DNA of 64,000 nucleotides from Methylobacterium sp. C25 (GTDB lineage: Bacteria; Pseudomonadota; Alphaproteobacteria; Rhizobiales; Beijerinckiaceae), in NCBI RefSeq assembly GCF_021352225.1, contig NZ_JAAUVI010000001.1, positions 124,001-188,000 on the forward strand, read 5' to 3'. Positions 25,090 through 33,265 of the stretch are shown here, one piece after another (within the stretch, counting starts at the first letter, position 1; each line of letters opens with the position of its first letter). The notes beneath the pieces are model-generated. The model did no database searches, was not told where the DNA came from, and saw only the letters and a program-made list of their open reading frames with translations. A program made the translations under genes and the position numbers.

Positions 25090-25995
25090 TCAGCGCGCCC
25101 GCTGATCCTTGACGACGATGCGCGCGATCACGGACAGCGCGAGGATGGTGATCGTGATCAGCAGCGCGCCGGACCAGGCGAGCCCCTGCCAGTTCGAATA
25201 GGGCGAGAGGGCGAACTGGTAGATCATCACCGGCAGGTTCGGGATGCCGCCGAGCAGGTTGGCGTTGAACCAGTTGTTGTTGTTCAGCGCGGTGAAGAGC
25301 AGCGGCGCGGTCTCTCCGGCGATGCGGGCGAGCGCCAGAATGATGCCGGTGACGATGCCAGCCGAAGCGGCCCGCCAGGTGATCGTCTTGATCACGTGGG
25401 AGGGCGGAGCACCGAGCGCGGCACCGGCCTCACGCATCTGGCTCGGGACGAGACGCAGCATGTCCTCGGTGGTGCGCACGATGACCGGGGTCGCGATGAT
25501 GGCGAGCGCCACGCCGCCAGCCCAGCCCGAATAGCTCCCCATCGGCCGCACCATCAGGGTGTAGACGAACAGGCCGATCAGGATCGACGGCGCCGAGAGC
25601 AGGATGTCGTTGAGGAAGCGGATCACATCCGCGAGCTTCGAGCCGCGACCGTATTCGGCGAGGAAGGTTCCGGCCATCAGGCCGACCGGCGTCGCAATCA
25701 CGATGCCGAGGAAGGTGAGCACCATGCTGCCGACGATGGCGTTGGCGATGCCGCCGCCTTCCGTGCCCGGTCCGGGCGTCGGCTGGGTAAACAGCAGGGG
25801 CGAGAAGCCCTTCACGCCCTCGACGATGAGCATGAGCAGGATCGAGCCGAGCACCAGGATGCCGAGCATCGTCGCCGCGGTGCTCGCGGTGATCAGGATC
25901 TTGTCGGCGACGCGGCGGCCGGGGCGCACCCGGTTGGCGCGAAGCGAGGGCGCACCGGCCGGGGCCGGGGCGAGGATAGGGTTCTGGGCGTCCAT
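25090..25995 (-). CDS. pstA: Phosphate ABC transporter permease PstA
   Basis: A 301-residue inner-membrane permease with six predicted helices. The coupling loop contains EAGAALGAPPSHVIKTITW, the EAA motif that contacts PstB. The N terminus is a short cytoplasmic Pro/Ala/Arg segment. It lies 19 bp after pstC, so they are co-translated partners forming the PstCA channel. Confidence 0.96.
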   Translation of the reverse strand: MDAQNPILAPAPAGAPSLRANRVRPGRRVADKILITASTAATMLGILVLGSILLMLIVEGVKGFSPLLFTQPTPGPGTEGGGIANAIVGSMVLTFLGIVIATPVGLMAGTFLAEYGRGSKLADVIRFLNDILLSAPSILIGLFVYTLMVRPMGSYSGWAGGVALAIIATPVIVRTTEDMLRLVPSQMREAGAALGAPPSHVIKTITWRAASAGIVTGIILALARIAGETAPLLFTALNNNNWFNANLLGGIPNLPVMIYQFALSPYSNWQGLAWSGALLITITILALSVIARIVVKDQRAR

Positions 25996-26014
25996 CGGTC
26001 GAGGCTCCTGTCGC

Positions 26015-26989
26015 TCAGGCGACCTTCGCGCGGCGCGTCAGCAGCCGGGCGATGATCAGGACGATGAAGGTGATGACGAAGAGCAGGCAGCCAAGCGCCA
26101 TCAGCGCGTTGAGCTGCATGCCATCGGCCTCGTTGAACTCGTTGGCGATGCGCGAGGCGATGGTCGAGCTCGGATCGAAGATAGAGGCCGACAGGCGATT
26201 GGCGTTGCCGACCACGAACGTCACCGCCATGGTCTCGCCGAGCGCGCGGCCGAGGCCGAGCATGATCGCGCCGATGATCGAGACCGAAGCCTGCGGCACC
26301 AGGACGTGGCGAACGACTTCCCAAGTGGTGCAGCCGATCCCGTAGGCGCTCTCACGCAGCACGGTTGGGATCTGGTCGAGCATGTCGCGGGTGATCGAGG
26401 CCACGAAGGGCACGATCATGATCGCGAGGATGATGCCGGCGGTGAGCACGCCGACGCCCGACGGGACGCGGGCATAGAGGATGGTGCCGACGATCGGCAG
26501 CCCCTCGACCACGTTCGAGACCGGGATCTGGATGTAGCGCGCGAAGAGCGGGGCGAAGATGAACAGGCCCCACATGCCGTAAATGATGCTCGGCACCGAC
26601 GCGAGCAACTCGATCGTCATGGCGACGGGCTTACGGGCCCAGCCCGGGCAGAGCTGCGTCAGGTAGACCGCGATACCAATGGAGATCGGCACGCCGATCA
26701 GCAGGGCGAGGAAGGCCGAGGCGAGCGTGCCGATCACGGCGACGAGGGCACCGTACTGCTCGGTGCCAACGTTCCAGGCGCTCGAGGTGACGAAGCCGAA
26801 GCCGAATTCCCGGAAGGCGGGCCAGCCCCCGTAGACGATCGAGCCTAGGATGCCGGCGAGCACCAGCAGGACCAGCATGGCGGAGCTGACGGCGGCCAAG
26901 TGGAAGGCGCGGTCGAGCCCCCTGCTCGGCTTGGTTCGGCTCGAGCGTGTGTCGCTGGCCAGGGCGATCTGTTCGGTCAAAGCGGTCAT
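26015..26989 (-). CDS. pstC: Phosphate ABC transporter permease PstC
   Basis: A 324-residue permease with six predicted helices. It has the EAA-type coupling loop (ESAYGIGCTTWEVVRHVLVP) and the region PSIIYGMWGLFIFAPLF, conserved in PstC. It is separated from pstS by 138 bp that contain two strong hairpins. This arrangement probably lets the abundant binding protein be made in excess over the membrane subunits. Confidence 0.96.
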   Translation of the reverse strand: MTALTEQIALASDTRSSRTKPSRGLDRAFHLAAVSSAMLVLLVLAGILGSIVYGGWPAFREFGFGFVTSSAWNVGTEQYGALVAVIGTLASAFLALLIGVPISIGIAVYLTQLCPGWARKPVAMTIELLASVPSIIYGMWGLFIFAPLFARYIQIPVSNVVEGLPIVGTILYARVPSGVGVLTAGIILAIMIVPFVASITRDMLDQIPTVLRESAYGIGCTTWEVVRHVLVPQASVSIIGAIMLGLGRALGETMAVTFVVGNANRLSASIFDPSSTIASRIANEFNEADGMQLNALMALGCLLFVITFIVLIIARLLTRRAKVA

Positions 26990-27062
26990 CCGCTGATGCT
27001 CTTGGGTGCGGGGCGTTTAACGCGGGCGGGCATACGAGGCGAGCGCAAGGGTCTGCGTTCAT

Positions 27063-27119
27063 CGCCCCTCCCCTTCCGGGAGCGGGGCGAGATGGCTCCT
27101 CCCCGAGCGGGGAGGAGCC
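27063..27119 (-). repeat. Tandem hairpins between pstS and pstC
   Basis: Two palindromes lie side by side. At 27094-27119, GGCTCCTCCCC pairs perfectly with GGGGAGGAGCC (11 bp, loop GAGC). At 27063-27089, an imperfect stem pairs CGCCCC/GGGGCG plus CTCCC/GGGAG. No T-run follows on the minus strand, so these look like REP-type mRNA-stabilising or attenuating elements rather than simple terminators. The left element resembles the palindrome inside cobG. Confidence 0.75.
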
Positions 27120-27127
27120 GGGTCGGG

Positions 27128-28162
27128 TCAGAGGACGGGCTTGCCGTCCTTGGTCTGGATGGTCTTCCACTCGTCGTGGATCAGGCCGACGACGTTGGCC
27201 GGCAGCGGCACGTAGTCGAGATCGGAGGCGAGCTTGCCGCCGTTCTTGTAGGCCCAGTCGAAGAACTTGAGCACGTCGGCCGTCTTGGCGGCGTCAGCGG
27301 CTTCCTTGTGGACCAGGATGAAGGTCGCGGCGGTGATCGGCCAAGCGTCGTCGCCGGCCTGGTTGGTCAGCGAGATGCCGAAGCCCGGAGAGGCCTTCCA
27401 ATCGGCGCTGGCGGCAGCGGCCTGGAAGGCCTTGTCGTCAGGCGTCGGGTACTTGCCGGCCTTGTTCTGGATCAGGGCATAGGCAAGCTTGTTCTGCTTG
27501 GCGTAGGCGGACTCGACGTAGCCGATCGAGTTCGGGACCTGCTTCACGTTGGCGGTGACGCCCTCGTTGCCCTTGCCGCCCTGACCGGCCGGCCAGGAGA
27601 TCGTCGTCGCAGCGCCGAACTCCTTCTTCCAGCCCTCGGAAACCGACGACAGGTAGGTCGTGAAGATGTTCGTGGTGCCGGAGGCGTCCGAACGGTAGAC
27701 CGGGGTGATGTTCGCCTCGGGAAGCTTCAGCCCCTCGTTGAGCTTGGCGATCTTCGGGTCCGACCACTTGGAGATCTTGCCGGCGTAGATGTCGGCGATG
27801 ATGTCGCCGGTGAGCTTGAGCTTGCCAGGCTCGAGACCGGCGATGTTCACCACGGTCACGACGCCGCCCATGACGGTCGGGAACTGGATCAGGCCGTCCT
27901 TCGCGAGTTGCTCACCCTTGAGCGGAGCATCGGTCGCGCCGAAATCGACGGTCTTGGCCTGGATCTGCTTGATGCCGCCGCCGGAGCCGATCGACTGATA
28001 ATTCAGGCCGTTGCCGCTCTCCTTGCGGTAGGCTTCGGCCCACTTGGAGTAGACCGGGAAGGGGAAGGTGGCGCCGGCGCCGGTGATGTCGGCGGCGAGC
28101 GCGGAGGAGGCGAGCTGGACGGTCGCGAGACCGAGGGCCAGCGCGAAGGCGAAGGGTTTCAT
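27128..28162 (-). CDS. pstS: Phosphate-binding protein PstS
   Basis: Periplasmic phosphate receptor, 344 residues, with a clear signal peptide (MKPFAFALALGLATVQLASSALA). The mature protein begins ADITGAGATFPFPVYSKW, and the phosphate-binding loops QSIGSGGGIKQI, DFGATDAPL and SDASGTTNIFTTYL are all present. It is the first gene of the pst operon, 113 bp downstream of the Pho box. A GC hairpin follows its stop. Confidence 0.97.
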   Translation of the reverse strand: MKPFAFALALGLATVQLASSALAADITGAGATFPFPVYSKWAEAYRKESGNGLNYQSIGSGGGIKQIQAKTVDFGATDAPLKGEQLAKDGLIQFPTVMGGVVTVVNIAGLEPGKLKLTGDIIADIYAGKISKWSDPKIAKLNEGLKLPEANITPVYRSDASGTTNIFTTYLSSVSEGWKKEFGAATTISWPAGQGGKGNEGVTANVKQVPNSIGYVESAYAKQNKLAYALIQNKAGKYPTPDDKAFQAAAASADWKASPGFGISLTNQAGDDAWPITAATFILVHKEAADAAKTADVLKFFDWAYKNGGKLASDLDYVPLPANVVGLIHDEWKTIQTKDGKPVL

Positions 28163-28274
28163 TTCATCTCCGTGTCGTGTCGGCGAATGGCCGGAGCGCT
28201 CACGCCGCGCTCTCGTCGGCGGATGCCAAGCCCTATTCGCAAGGCGGCCTTAGTCTCCCGACGCCGCCGGCCAT

Positions 28275-28303
28275 ATGACGGTGACATGACAGCTGCATGA
28301 CAA
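28275..28303 (-). promoter_or_regulatory. Pho box (three PhoB half-sites) upstream of pstS
   Basis: Read on the minus strand, TTGTCAT, CTGTCAT and CCGTCAT occur as direct repeats exactly 11 bp apart, separated by GCAG and GTCA. This is the PhoB-binding arrangement (7-bp CTGTCAT units with 4-bp spacers). The box ends 113 bp before the pstS start, so the pst-phoU-phoB operon is probably PhoB-activated, an autoregulatory loop. Confidence 0.88.
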
Positions 28304-28469
28304 CGGTGGACTGGCTTCACGAACCCGTGAAGAAAGTGCTTGATAGGCGCCAGCGTGCGCTGCGTTACCGAGGATCCGAACCCGCTTGCATACCTATGCG
28401 TTGGTAGCGGTCAGGCTCGTACAGCGCCGACGACGAACCCGGCCGCGTTCATCGATTGCGGCGTATCGG

Positions 28470-28757
28470 ATGCTCGACGTGGAGAATGCAAGCGTGGCGG
28501 AGAATCCGCCCCCATCGGCTGATGCGGCTTCGCCGATCAGCCCGCAAGATGCAGCCTTCCTAGCGCTTCACAGCGAGCGGGAGTCGATCGAGCGCGAACT
28601 CACCTTGGCCCAGCAGCGGCAGCGCTACGGAACCGAGCATGCCGACATCGAGCAGGCCCGCATGCTCGAAGCATCTCTGCTCAAGGACCTCGACCGGGTC
28701 ATGACCCTGATTCGTGCTGCCGAGTACAAGCGGCAGCCGGGCGCCAGACGCTGGTAG
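28470..28757 (+). CDS. Small coiled-coil protein, unknown
   Basis: A 95-residue product starting MLDVENASVAENPP. After a proline/alanine/serine-rich start it is strongly helical with heptad character (FLALHSERESIERELTLAQQ, then QARMLEASLLKDLDRVMTLI), suggesting a coiled coil. The tail is basic. No signal peptide or membrane helix is visible, and I do not recognise a family. A GTG at 28479 is an alternative start. It converges on the NepR-like gene with only nine bases between the stops. Confidence 0.5.
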   Translation: MLDVENASVAENPPPSADAASPISPQDAAFLALHSERESIERELTLAQQRQRYGTEHADIEQARMLEASLLKDLDRVMTLIRAAEYKRQPGARRW

Positions 28758-28766
28758 AGCCGAAGA

Positions 28767-28973
28767 TCAGGCAGCAGAGCGCTGCCGGTCCCGCTCCTTG
28801 TGACGAAGCCGGAGCAACAGGTCGACCTGGACGTCCGGGAGCGGCTGGGTCTCGACGGCCCCTTCGTAGACAGCTCTCAGCGCGACGCCGAGACGTTCAC
28901 GCGCCTCCCCGCAGAGAACAGGATGCTTGTGCTCGGAGATGCCGGCGTCAGCCTGCAGGGCAACCTGTGCCAT
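28767..28973 (-). CDS. NepR-like anti-sigma factor candidate
   Basis: A 68-residue product from the ATG at 28973. Residues 26-57 follow the NepR pattern: LG at 28-29, LRAVY at 32-36, a proline after a short acidic/hydrophobic stretch (LPD, 45-47), then DLLLRL (51-56). NepR sequesters the EcfG sigma factor until phosphorylated PhyR binds it, controlling the general stress response in alphaproteobacteria. No phyR or ecfG lies nearby, so this would be an orphan copy. The match is by eye over about 30 residues. Two TTAACCAT elements lie about 80 bp upstream. A TTG at 29042 would add an unconserved leader. Confidence 0.55.
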   Translation of the reverse strand: MAQVALQADAGISEHKHPVLCGEARERLGVALRAVYEGAVETQPLPDVQVDLLLRLRHKERDRQRSAA

Positions 28974-29053
28974 AAACCGGGGACCTTGTTTCCACCCAAC
29001 GACGCGGTGACTGCCCGCGCGATCGAATTCGTCTCGGATCAAGGTCGCGCAGC

Positions 29054-29078
29054 ATGGTTAACAAAGGTTTATGGTTAA
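29054..29078 (-). promoter_or_regulatory. Paired TTAACCAT elements (possible CtrA sites)
   Basis: ATGGTTAA occurs at 29054-29061 and 29071-29078, i.e. TTAACCAT twice on the minus strand, 17 bp apart start to start, upstream of the NepR-like gene. TTAACCAT is a CtrA half-site form in Caulobacter; the usual full site is TTAA-N7-TTAA, which is not met here. Confidence 0.4.
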
Positions 29079-29103
29079 GGTTGGGTTTCCGTTGCTTTTC
29101 TGA

Positions 29104-30777
29104 TCAGGCGTCGGAAGATTCCAGCAATCTCGCCGCGGCGGCACGCGCTTCGTCGGTTACGGTCGCGCCGGCCAGCATCCGGGCGATTTCCTCGCGGCGC
29201 GCCTCGCTCGCCAATGAGGCGACCCGGGTGGCGACTCGGTCCGCTCCCCGGACCGCGTCCTTGGCGATCAGAAAATGGGTACCCGCCCGTGCCGCGACCT
29301 GAGGGGCATGGGTGACCGACACGACCTGAACCCGGTCCGAGAGGCGTGCCAGGCGCTGACCGATGGCATCCGCCACCGCCCCTCCGACACCCGTATCGAT
29401 CTCGTCGAAAATCAGGGTCGGAGCCGAACCCTTGTCCGCGAGCACCACCTTCAGTGCCAGCATGAAGCGCGAGAGCTCGCCGCCGGACGCCACCTTCATC
29501 ATCGGTCCGGGCTTCGTGCCCGGATTGGTCTGCGCGTGGAACTCGACCCGGTCGATCCCAGCGGCATCCCGCGATTCCGGATCGGTGAGAATCTGGGTGA
29601 TGAAGCGGGCGCGCTCCAGTTTCAGCGGAGGCAGCTCGGCCTTCACGGCGCCGTCGAGGGACTTCGCCGCGCGGACACGGCCGTCGCTCAGGGTCTTGGC
29701 GGCCTTGGCATAATCGGCCTCGGCCTCGCCGAGGTCGCGCTCCAGACCACCGAGGGCCTCCTCGCCGGCATCGATGGCGGCAACATCGGCAACGTAGCGC
29801 TCGCGCAGACGCGCCAGCTCGTCCGCAGCAACATCGTATTTGCGGGATGCGGCGCGGAGCGCGAACAGCCGCTCCTCGACGCGCTCGAGTTCGCGCGGAT
29901 CGAATTCCGCTTCCAGGATCGCCGCATCGAGGGCGGTGCGGGCATCGTCGAGGGCGAGCAGCGCGGCGTCGAGGGCGGCGACGCAAGGCTCGACGAGGGT
30001 GGGCGCTTGTGCAGCCCGACGTTCGAGCTTGCGCACGGCCGCCGAGAGATGAGGCACCGCGGAGTTCGGGCCGCCGACCGCATCGAGGGCTTCGTTCAGC
30101 TCGCGTGCGACCTTCTCGCCCTGCTGCATCACGGTGCGGCGCTCGGCGAGCGAGGCTTCTTCACCGTCCTGCGGATCGAGGGCCGCCAGTTCCTCGACGG
30201 CGTGCCGCAGGAAGTCGGCCTCCTTCCGCACGGCGTCGACGCGGGCGCGGTGCTCGGTGAGCTTTTCGCGCGCGGTGCGGACGCGCTTGGCGGCCTGGGC
30301 CGTCGCCGCGAGCGGCTTCTGCAGGCCGCCGAACGCGTCGAGGATGGCGCGGTGGGTCGCCGGGTCGGCAAGCGCGCGGTCGTCGTGCTGGCCGTGGATC
30401 TCGACGAGGGCGGCGCCGATGGCGCGCAGCACCTGGACGCCAACAGGCTGGTCGTTGACGAAGGCGCGGGTGCGACCGTCCGCGAATTGCGTGCGGCGCA
30501 GGATCAAGTCGCCCTCGGTGTCGATCTCGGCCTCCTGCGCGATCCTTCGCGCGGGATGATCCATCGGGGCATCGAACACAGCCGTGACCGCGCCCTGGCT
30601 CTCGCCGTGGCGCACGAGGCCGCCATCGCCGCGTCCGCCCAGGGCCAAGGCGAAGGCGTCGAGCAGGATCGACTTGCCCGCACCCGTCTCGCCGGTGAGG
30701 ACACTCAGCCCCTCGGTGAAATTCAGCGCGAGCTTGTCGATGAGAACGATGTCGCGGATCGCGAGCTGGACCAGCAT
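29104..30777 (-). CDS. recN: DNA repair protein RecN
   Basis: SMC-like ATPase acting in double-strand-break repair, 557 residues. Walker A is GETGAGKS (29-36), LVEIHGQHDDRAL follows, then two coiled-coil arms, the ABC signature region ASGGELSRFMLALK and Walker B TLIFDEIDTGVGG. The last residues contain VSVTHAPQVAARA, the switch histidine. It closes the dcw-lpxC-bamD gene train but is separated from bamD by a strong terminator, so it likely has its own promoter. Confidence 0.96.
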   Translation of the reverse strand: MLVQLAIRDIVLIDKLALNFTEGLSVLTGETGAGKSILLDAFALALGGRGDGGLVRHGESQGAVTAVFDAPMDHPARRIAQEAEIDTEGDLILRRTQFADGRTRAFVNDQPVGVQVLRAIGAALVEIHGQHDDRALADPATHRAILDAFGGLQKPLAATAQAAKRVRTAREKLTEHRARVDAVRKEADFLRHAVEELAALDPQDGEEASLAERRTVMQQGEKVARELNEALDAVGGPNSAVPHLSAAVRKLERRAAQAPTLVEPCVAALDAALLALDDARTALDAAILEAEFDPRELERVEERLFALRAASRKYDVAADELARLRERYVADVAAIDAGEEALGGLERDLGEAEADYAKAAKTLSDGRVRAAKSLDGAVKAELPPLKLERARFITQILTDPESRDAAGIDRVEFHAQTNPGTKPGPMMKVASGGELSRFMLALKVVLADKGSAPTLIFDEIDTGVGGAVADAIGQRLARLSDRVQVVSVTHAPQVAARAGTHFLIAKDAVRGADRVATRVASLASEARREEIARMLAGATVTDEARAAAARLLESSDA

Positions 30778-30856
30778 GCCGCGCGGCGCGCCTTGGCTGT
30801 TAGGGACGGTTCCTGCTGTTTAGGCGGAAGCGCCACGGACTTCACGCCCAAAATGA

Positions 30857-30890
30857 GAAAGGGTGGAAGCGTCGCCGCTTCCACCCTTTC
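30857..30890 (-). terminator. Terminator of bamD
   Basis: A perfect 15-bp stem (GAAAGGGTGGAAGCG with its exact complement) around a 4-base loop begins 22 bp after the bamD stop. On the minus strand it is followed by TCATTTTG, a short T tract. Confidence 0.8.
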
Positions 30891-30912
30891 CGATCTCGAC
30901 GAGCGACCCCGC

Positions 30913-31809
30913 TTATTCGGCGGCGGCGGTGCGGCCGATGACGCCGCGATAGATCTTGGACAGCCACGAGGACTTCTCCTCGCGCGGCTCCAGGCCGCCG
31001 TTCTGCAGCAGAGCGAAGGCGTCCTTGTACCACTGGCTGTCCGGATAGTTGTGGCCGAGGACAGCCGCCGCGGTCTGGGCCTCGGCAGTGATGCCGAGCG
31101 CCATGTAGGCCTCGGTCAGGCGCTCCAGCGCCTCTTCGGCGTGGCGGGTCGTCTGGTACTTCGAGACCACGTCGCGGAAGCGGTTGATCGCGGCCGGGAA
31201 ATTGCGGCGCTCCAGGTAGAAGCGGCCGATTTCCATTTCCTTGCCGGCGAGCTGGTCGCGGGTGATCTGGATTTTGGCCTTGGCGTCGGCAGCGTATTCC
31301 GAGGTCGGATACTTCTGGACGAGTTCCTGCAGCGCGATCAGCGCCTTCTCGGAGCGGTCCTGGTCGCGGGTGACGTCCGGGATCTGCTTGTACTGCGACA
31401 TCGCCATCAGATACTGCGCGTAAGCCGCATCCTTGGTGGCCGGATGGCGCTGGAGATAGCGCTTCGATGCGTTGATGGCGTCGTCGTACTTCTGCCCCTC
31501 GTAGTTCGAGTAGGCCGTCATCAGCAGCGCCTTGCGGGACCAGTCGGAGCCGGAATAGCGCTTGTCGAGATCCTCGAACTTCTGCGAGGCGATCTCGAAG
31601 TTGCGATCCTCGAGGTTGGCGAGGCCGTCGCTGTAGAGCTTGTCGGCCGGGATGTCCGGCTGGACCTCCGGCTTGTACTTCTCGGCGAACCACTGGGACG
31701 GATCCAGCGAGTCGTACCAGGCACAGAAGCCCGGAGACGCGCTGAGCGACACGAGCACGACCGCGAGGGCGGCACTGCCGGCGGCTTTCCTGGCGAAGGT
31801 CAGAGGCAT
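30913..31809 (-). CDS. bamD: Outer-membrane assembly factor BamD
   Basis: TPR-repeat component of the BAM complex that inserts beta-barrel proteins, 298 residues. After a signal-like start (MPLTFARKAAGSAALAVVLVS) comes the family-typical WYDSLDPSQWFAEKYKP, then about five TPR motifs from DKLYSDGLANLEDRNFEIAS onwards and a C-terminal NYPDSQWYKDAFALL. The only N-terminal cysteine sits in SPGFCAW; the residue before Cys is Phe, which does not fit the lipobox rule (Gly, Ala or Ser there), so lipidation is doubtful. An upstream frame to 31896 is open but lacks a signal peptide. Confidence 0.9.
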   Translation of the reverse strand: MPLTFARKAAGSAALAVVLVSLSASPGFCAWYDSLDPSQWFAEKYKPEVQPDIPADKLYSDGLANLEDRNFEIASQKFEDLDKRYSGSDWSRKALLMTAYSNYEGQKYDDAINASKRYLQRHPATKDAAYAQYLMAMSQYKQIPDVTRDQDRSEKALIALQELVQKYPTSEYAADAKAKIQITRDQLAGKEMEIGRFYLERRNFPAAINRFRDVVSKYQTTRHAEEALERLTEAYMALGITAEAQTAAAVLGHNYPDSQWYKDAFALLQNGGLEPREEKSSWLSKIYRGVIGRTAAAE

Positions 31810-32001
31810 CCCTGTCACGTCCTTATGCGGGCGCAGCCTCTGCGGCGGGCAGCGTCCCTCGAACCGTCTCGTGGCGATACGCGGCGAAAACCGCATCTCC
31901 TAACGTTCGGTGAACCGTGGCTTCAGATTCGGGCGTGAAAGCGGCGGTGATGCGGCGCCGGGGGACAACTTCCCCGGACGCGTGCCGGTGTGTCGCCGAG
32001 G

Positions 32002-32949
32002 TTACAGATCAGCCGCGAAGGCGGCGATGCCGAGGCCGGCGCCGAGCTCCACCAGGGAGGTCTCGCGGCGCGTATTCTGGGCCTCGATGATGCGGTAGTT
32101 GGCGCGGTCAGCGAACAGCGCCGTGAGGACGCCGACATTCATACGGTGGCCGCCGCAATAAGAGCGATAGGCACCCTGGATCGGCAGACCAGCGAGGGCG
32201 AGGTCGCCGATCGCGTCGAGGATCTTGTGGCGGACGAACTCGTCAGCGAAGCGCAGACCCTCTGGGTTGACCACGTCGGTCTCACCGACGGCGACAGTGT
32301 TCTCGAGGGACGCGCCGAGGGCGAAGCCGGCTTTCCAGTAGCGCTCGACGTCCTTCATCATGCCGAAGGTGCGGGCGCCGGCGATCTCGCGGCGGTACGT
32401 CGCCGGGCTGAGATCCATCGCCTTGCGGCTGCGGCCGATGACGGGGCTCTCGAAATCGATCTCGACGTCGAGGCGGAAGCCACGGTCGATCGGGCGAAGC
32501 TCGGCGAAGGCGCGGTCGACCTCGATACGGACGGGGCGGAGAACCTTGATCCAGCGCTTCGGTGCAGCGCAGTACGCGATCCCAGCGGTGTCGATGGCGC
32601 GGACGAAGGGCAGTGCGCTTCCGTCGAGGATCGGCATCTCGGGGCCGTCGATCTCGACGAGGCAGTTGTCGATGCCGAGGCCGAACAGGGCCGACATCAG
32701 ATGCTCGATGGTGGCGACCGCTCCGCTTTCTACGTCACCGATGACGGTGCAGAGCTCGGTGGCCGACACGCAGGCGTGGTGGGCCTTGATGAGCCGGTCG
32801 TTGCCGTTGGGCATTCCGGTTCGGAGGAAGCAGATCCCGTCATTAGCGGGAGCCGGGTGGAGCGTGATCTCGACCGGATTGCCCGAATGGACGCCGATAC
32901 CGCTCAGGGAGATAGACGCTTTCAGCGTCGTTTGTTGGTTCGTCCGCAT
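32002..32949 (-). CDS. lpxC: UDP-3-O-acyl-N-acetylglucosamine deacetylase
   Basis: Committed step of lipid A synthesis; a zinc amidase of 315 residues. Zinc ligands are visible as His 83 in TIEHLMSALFG, and His 241 plus Asp 245 in VRHKILDAIGD; Asp 249 is in the general position of the catalytic aspartate. The first residues (LKASISLSGIGVHSG) and LDGSALPFV are typical. The start is the ATG at 32949; the open frame to 33009 lacks similarity. A promoter candidate lies about 140 bp upstream, and ftsZ's hairpin precedes it. Confidence 0.96.
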   Translation of the reverse strand: MRTNQQTTLKASISLSGIGVHSGNPVEITLHPAPANDGICFLRTGMPNGNDRLIKAHHACVSATELCTVIGDVESGAVATIEHLMSALFGLGIDNCLVEIDGPEMPILDGSALPFVRAIDTAGIAYCAAPKRWIKVLRPVRIEVDRAFAELRPIDRGFRLDVEIDFESPVIGRSRKAMDLSPATYRREIAGARTFGMMKDVERYWKAGFALGASLENTVAVGETDVVNPEGLRFADEFVRHKILDAIGDLALAGLPIQGAYRSYCGGHRMNVGVLTALFADRANYRIIEAQNTRRETSLVELGAGLGIAAFAADL

Positions 32950-33085
32950 TCCCTTAGCCCTCGGCCAGGACCCGGCACACACGCCCTCGAAAGAGAGCAC
33001 GGCGCCCACTCAGTCCGTCCGCTGCTTGAAGCCCCTGCGAGCACTGACCGTTCGAAAACAGCCGCGCCTTTTCGTTCCGGGGAAA

Positions 33086-33114
33086 TTTATAGCTGCACTG
33101 CACAGGTCGGCCAA
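33086..33114 (-). promoter_or_regulatory. Candidate sigma70-type promoter for lpxC
   Basis: On the minus strand TTGGCC (33109-33114) and TATAAA (33086-33091) are separated by exactly 17 bp, pointing at lpxC about 137 bp downstream. The box spacing is ideal, and it lies beyond the ftsZ hairpin, so lpxC could be transcribed independently of ftsZ. Confidence 0.45.
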
Positions 33115-33203
33115 ATCACGGTTTCTTACGTTCTGTTACAGCCACGGTTCCGCCACAAAGTTTCAAAAGCTCAATTTGCTCAATGCTCTAACAAACAGTT
33201 AAG

Positions 33204-33225
33204 CCCGGGGCCTCCCGGCCCCGGG
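33204..33225 (-). terminator. GC-rich hairpin after ftsZ
   Basis: CCCGGGGCC and GGCCCCGGG form a perfect 9-bp stem with loop TCCC, about 40 bp after the ftsZ stop. On the minus strand CTTAACTGTTTGTT follows, moderately T-rich. It likely ends the dcw transcript. Confidence 0.65.
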
Positions 33226-33265
33226 TGTGTGGTAAAAAGGCTTCAGACGGTCGGTCGGAGACGGC

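Noticed and set aside
28800..29078. Plus-strand 92-codon frame opposite the NepR-like gene
   Set aside because: The minus-strand product has a recognisable pattern, while this one has none; only one of the two is likely real.
30778..30856. Possible LexA (SOS) box upstream of recN
   Set aside because: GTTC occurs once, but the second GTTC at seven-base spacing is missing. The same holds upstream of dinB.
29275..31938. An 887-codon open frame on the plus strand opposite recN and bamD
   Set aside because: It is antisense to two well-identified genes, crosses the bamD terminator and shows no family motif. High GC content leaves long open frames opposite real genes.
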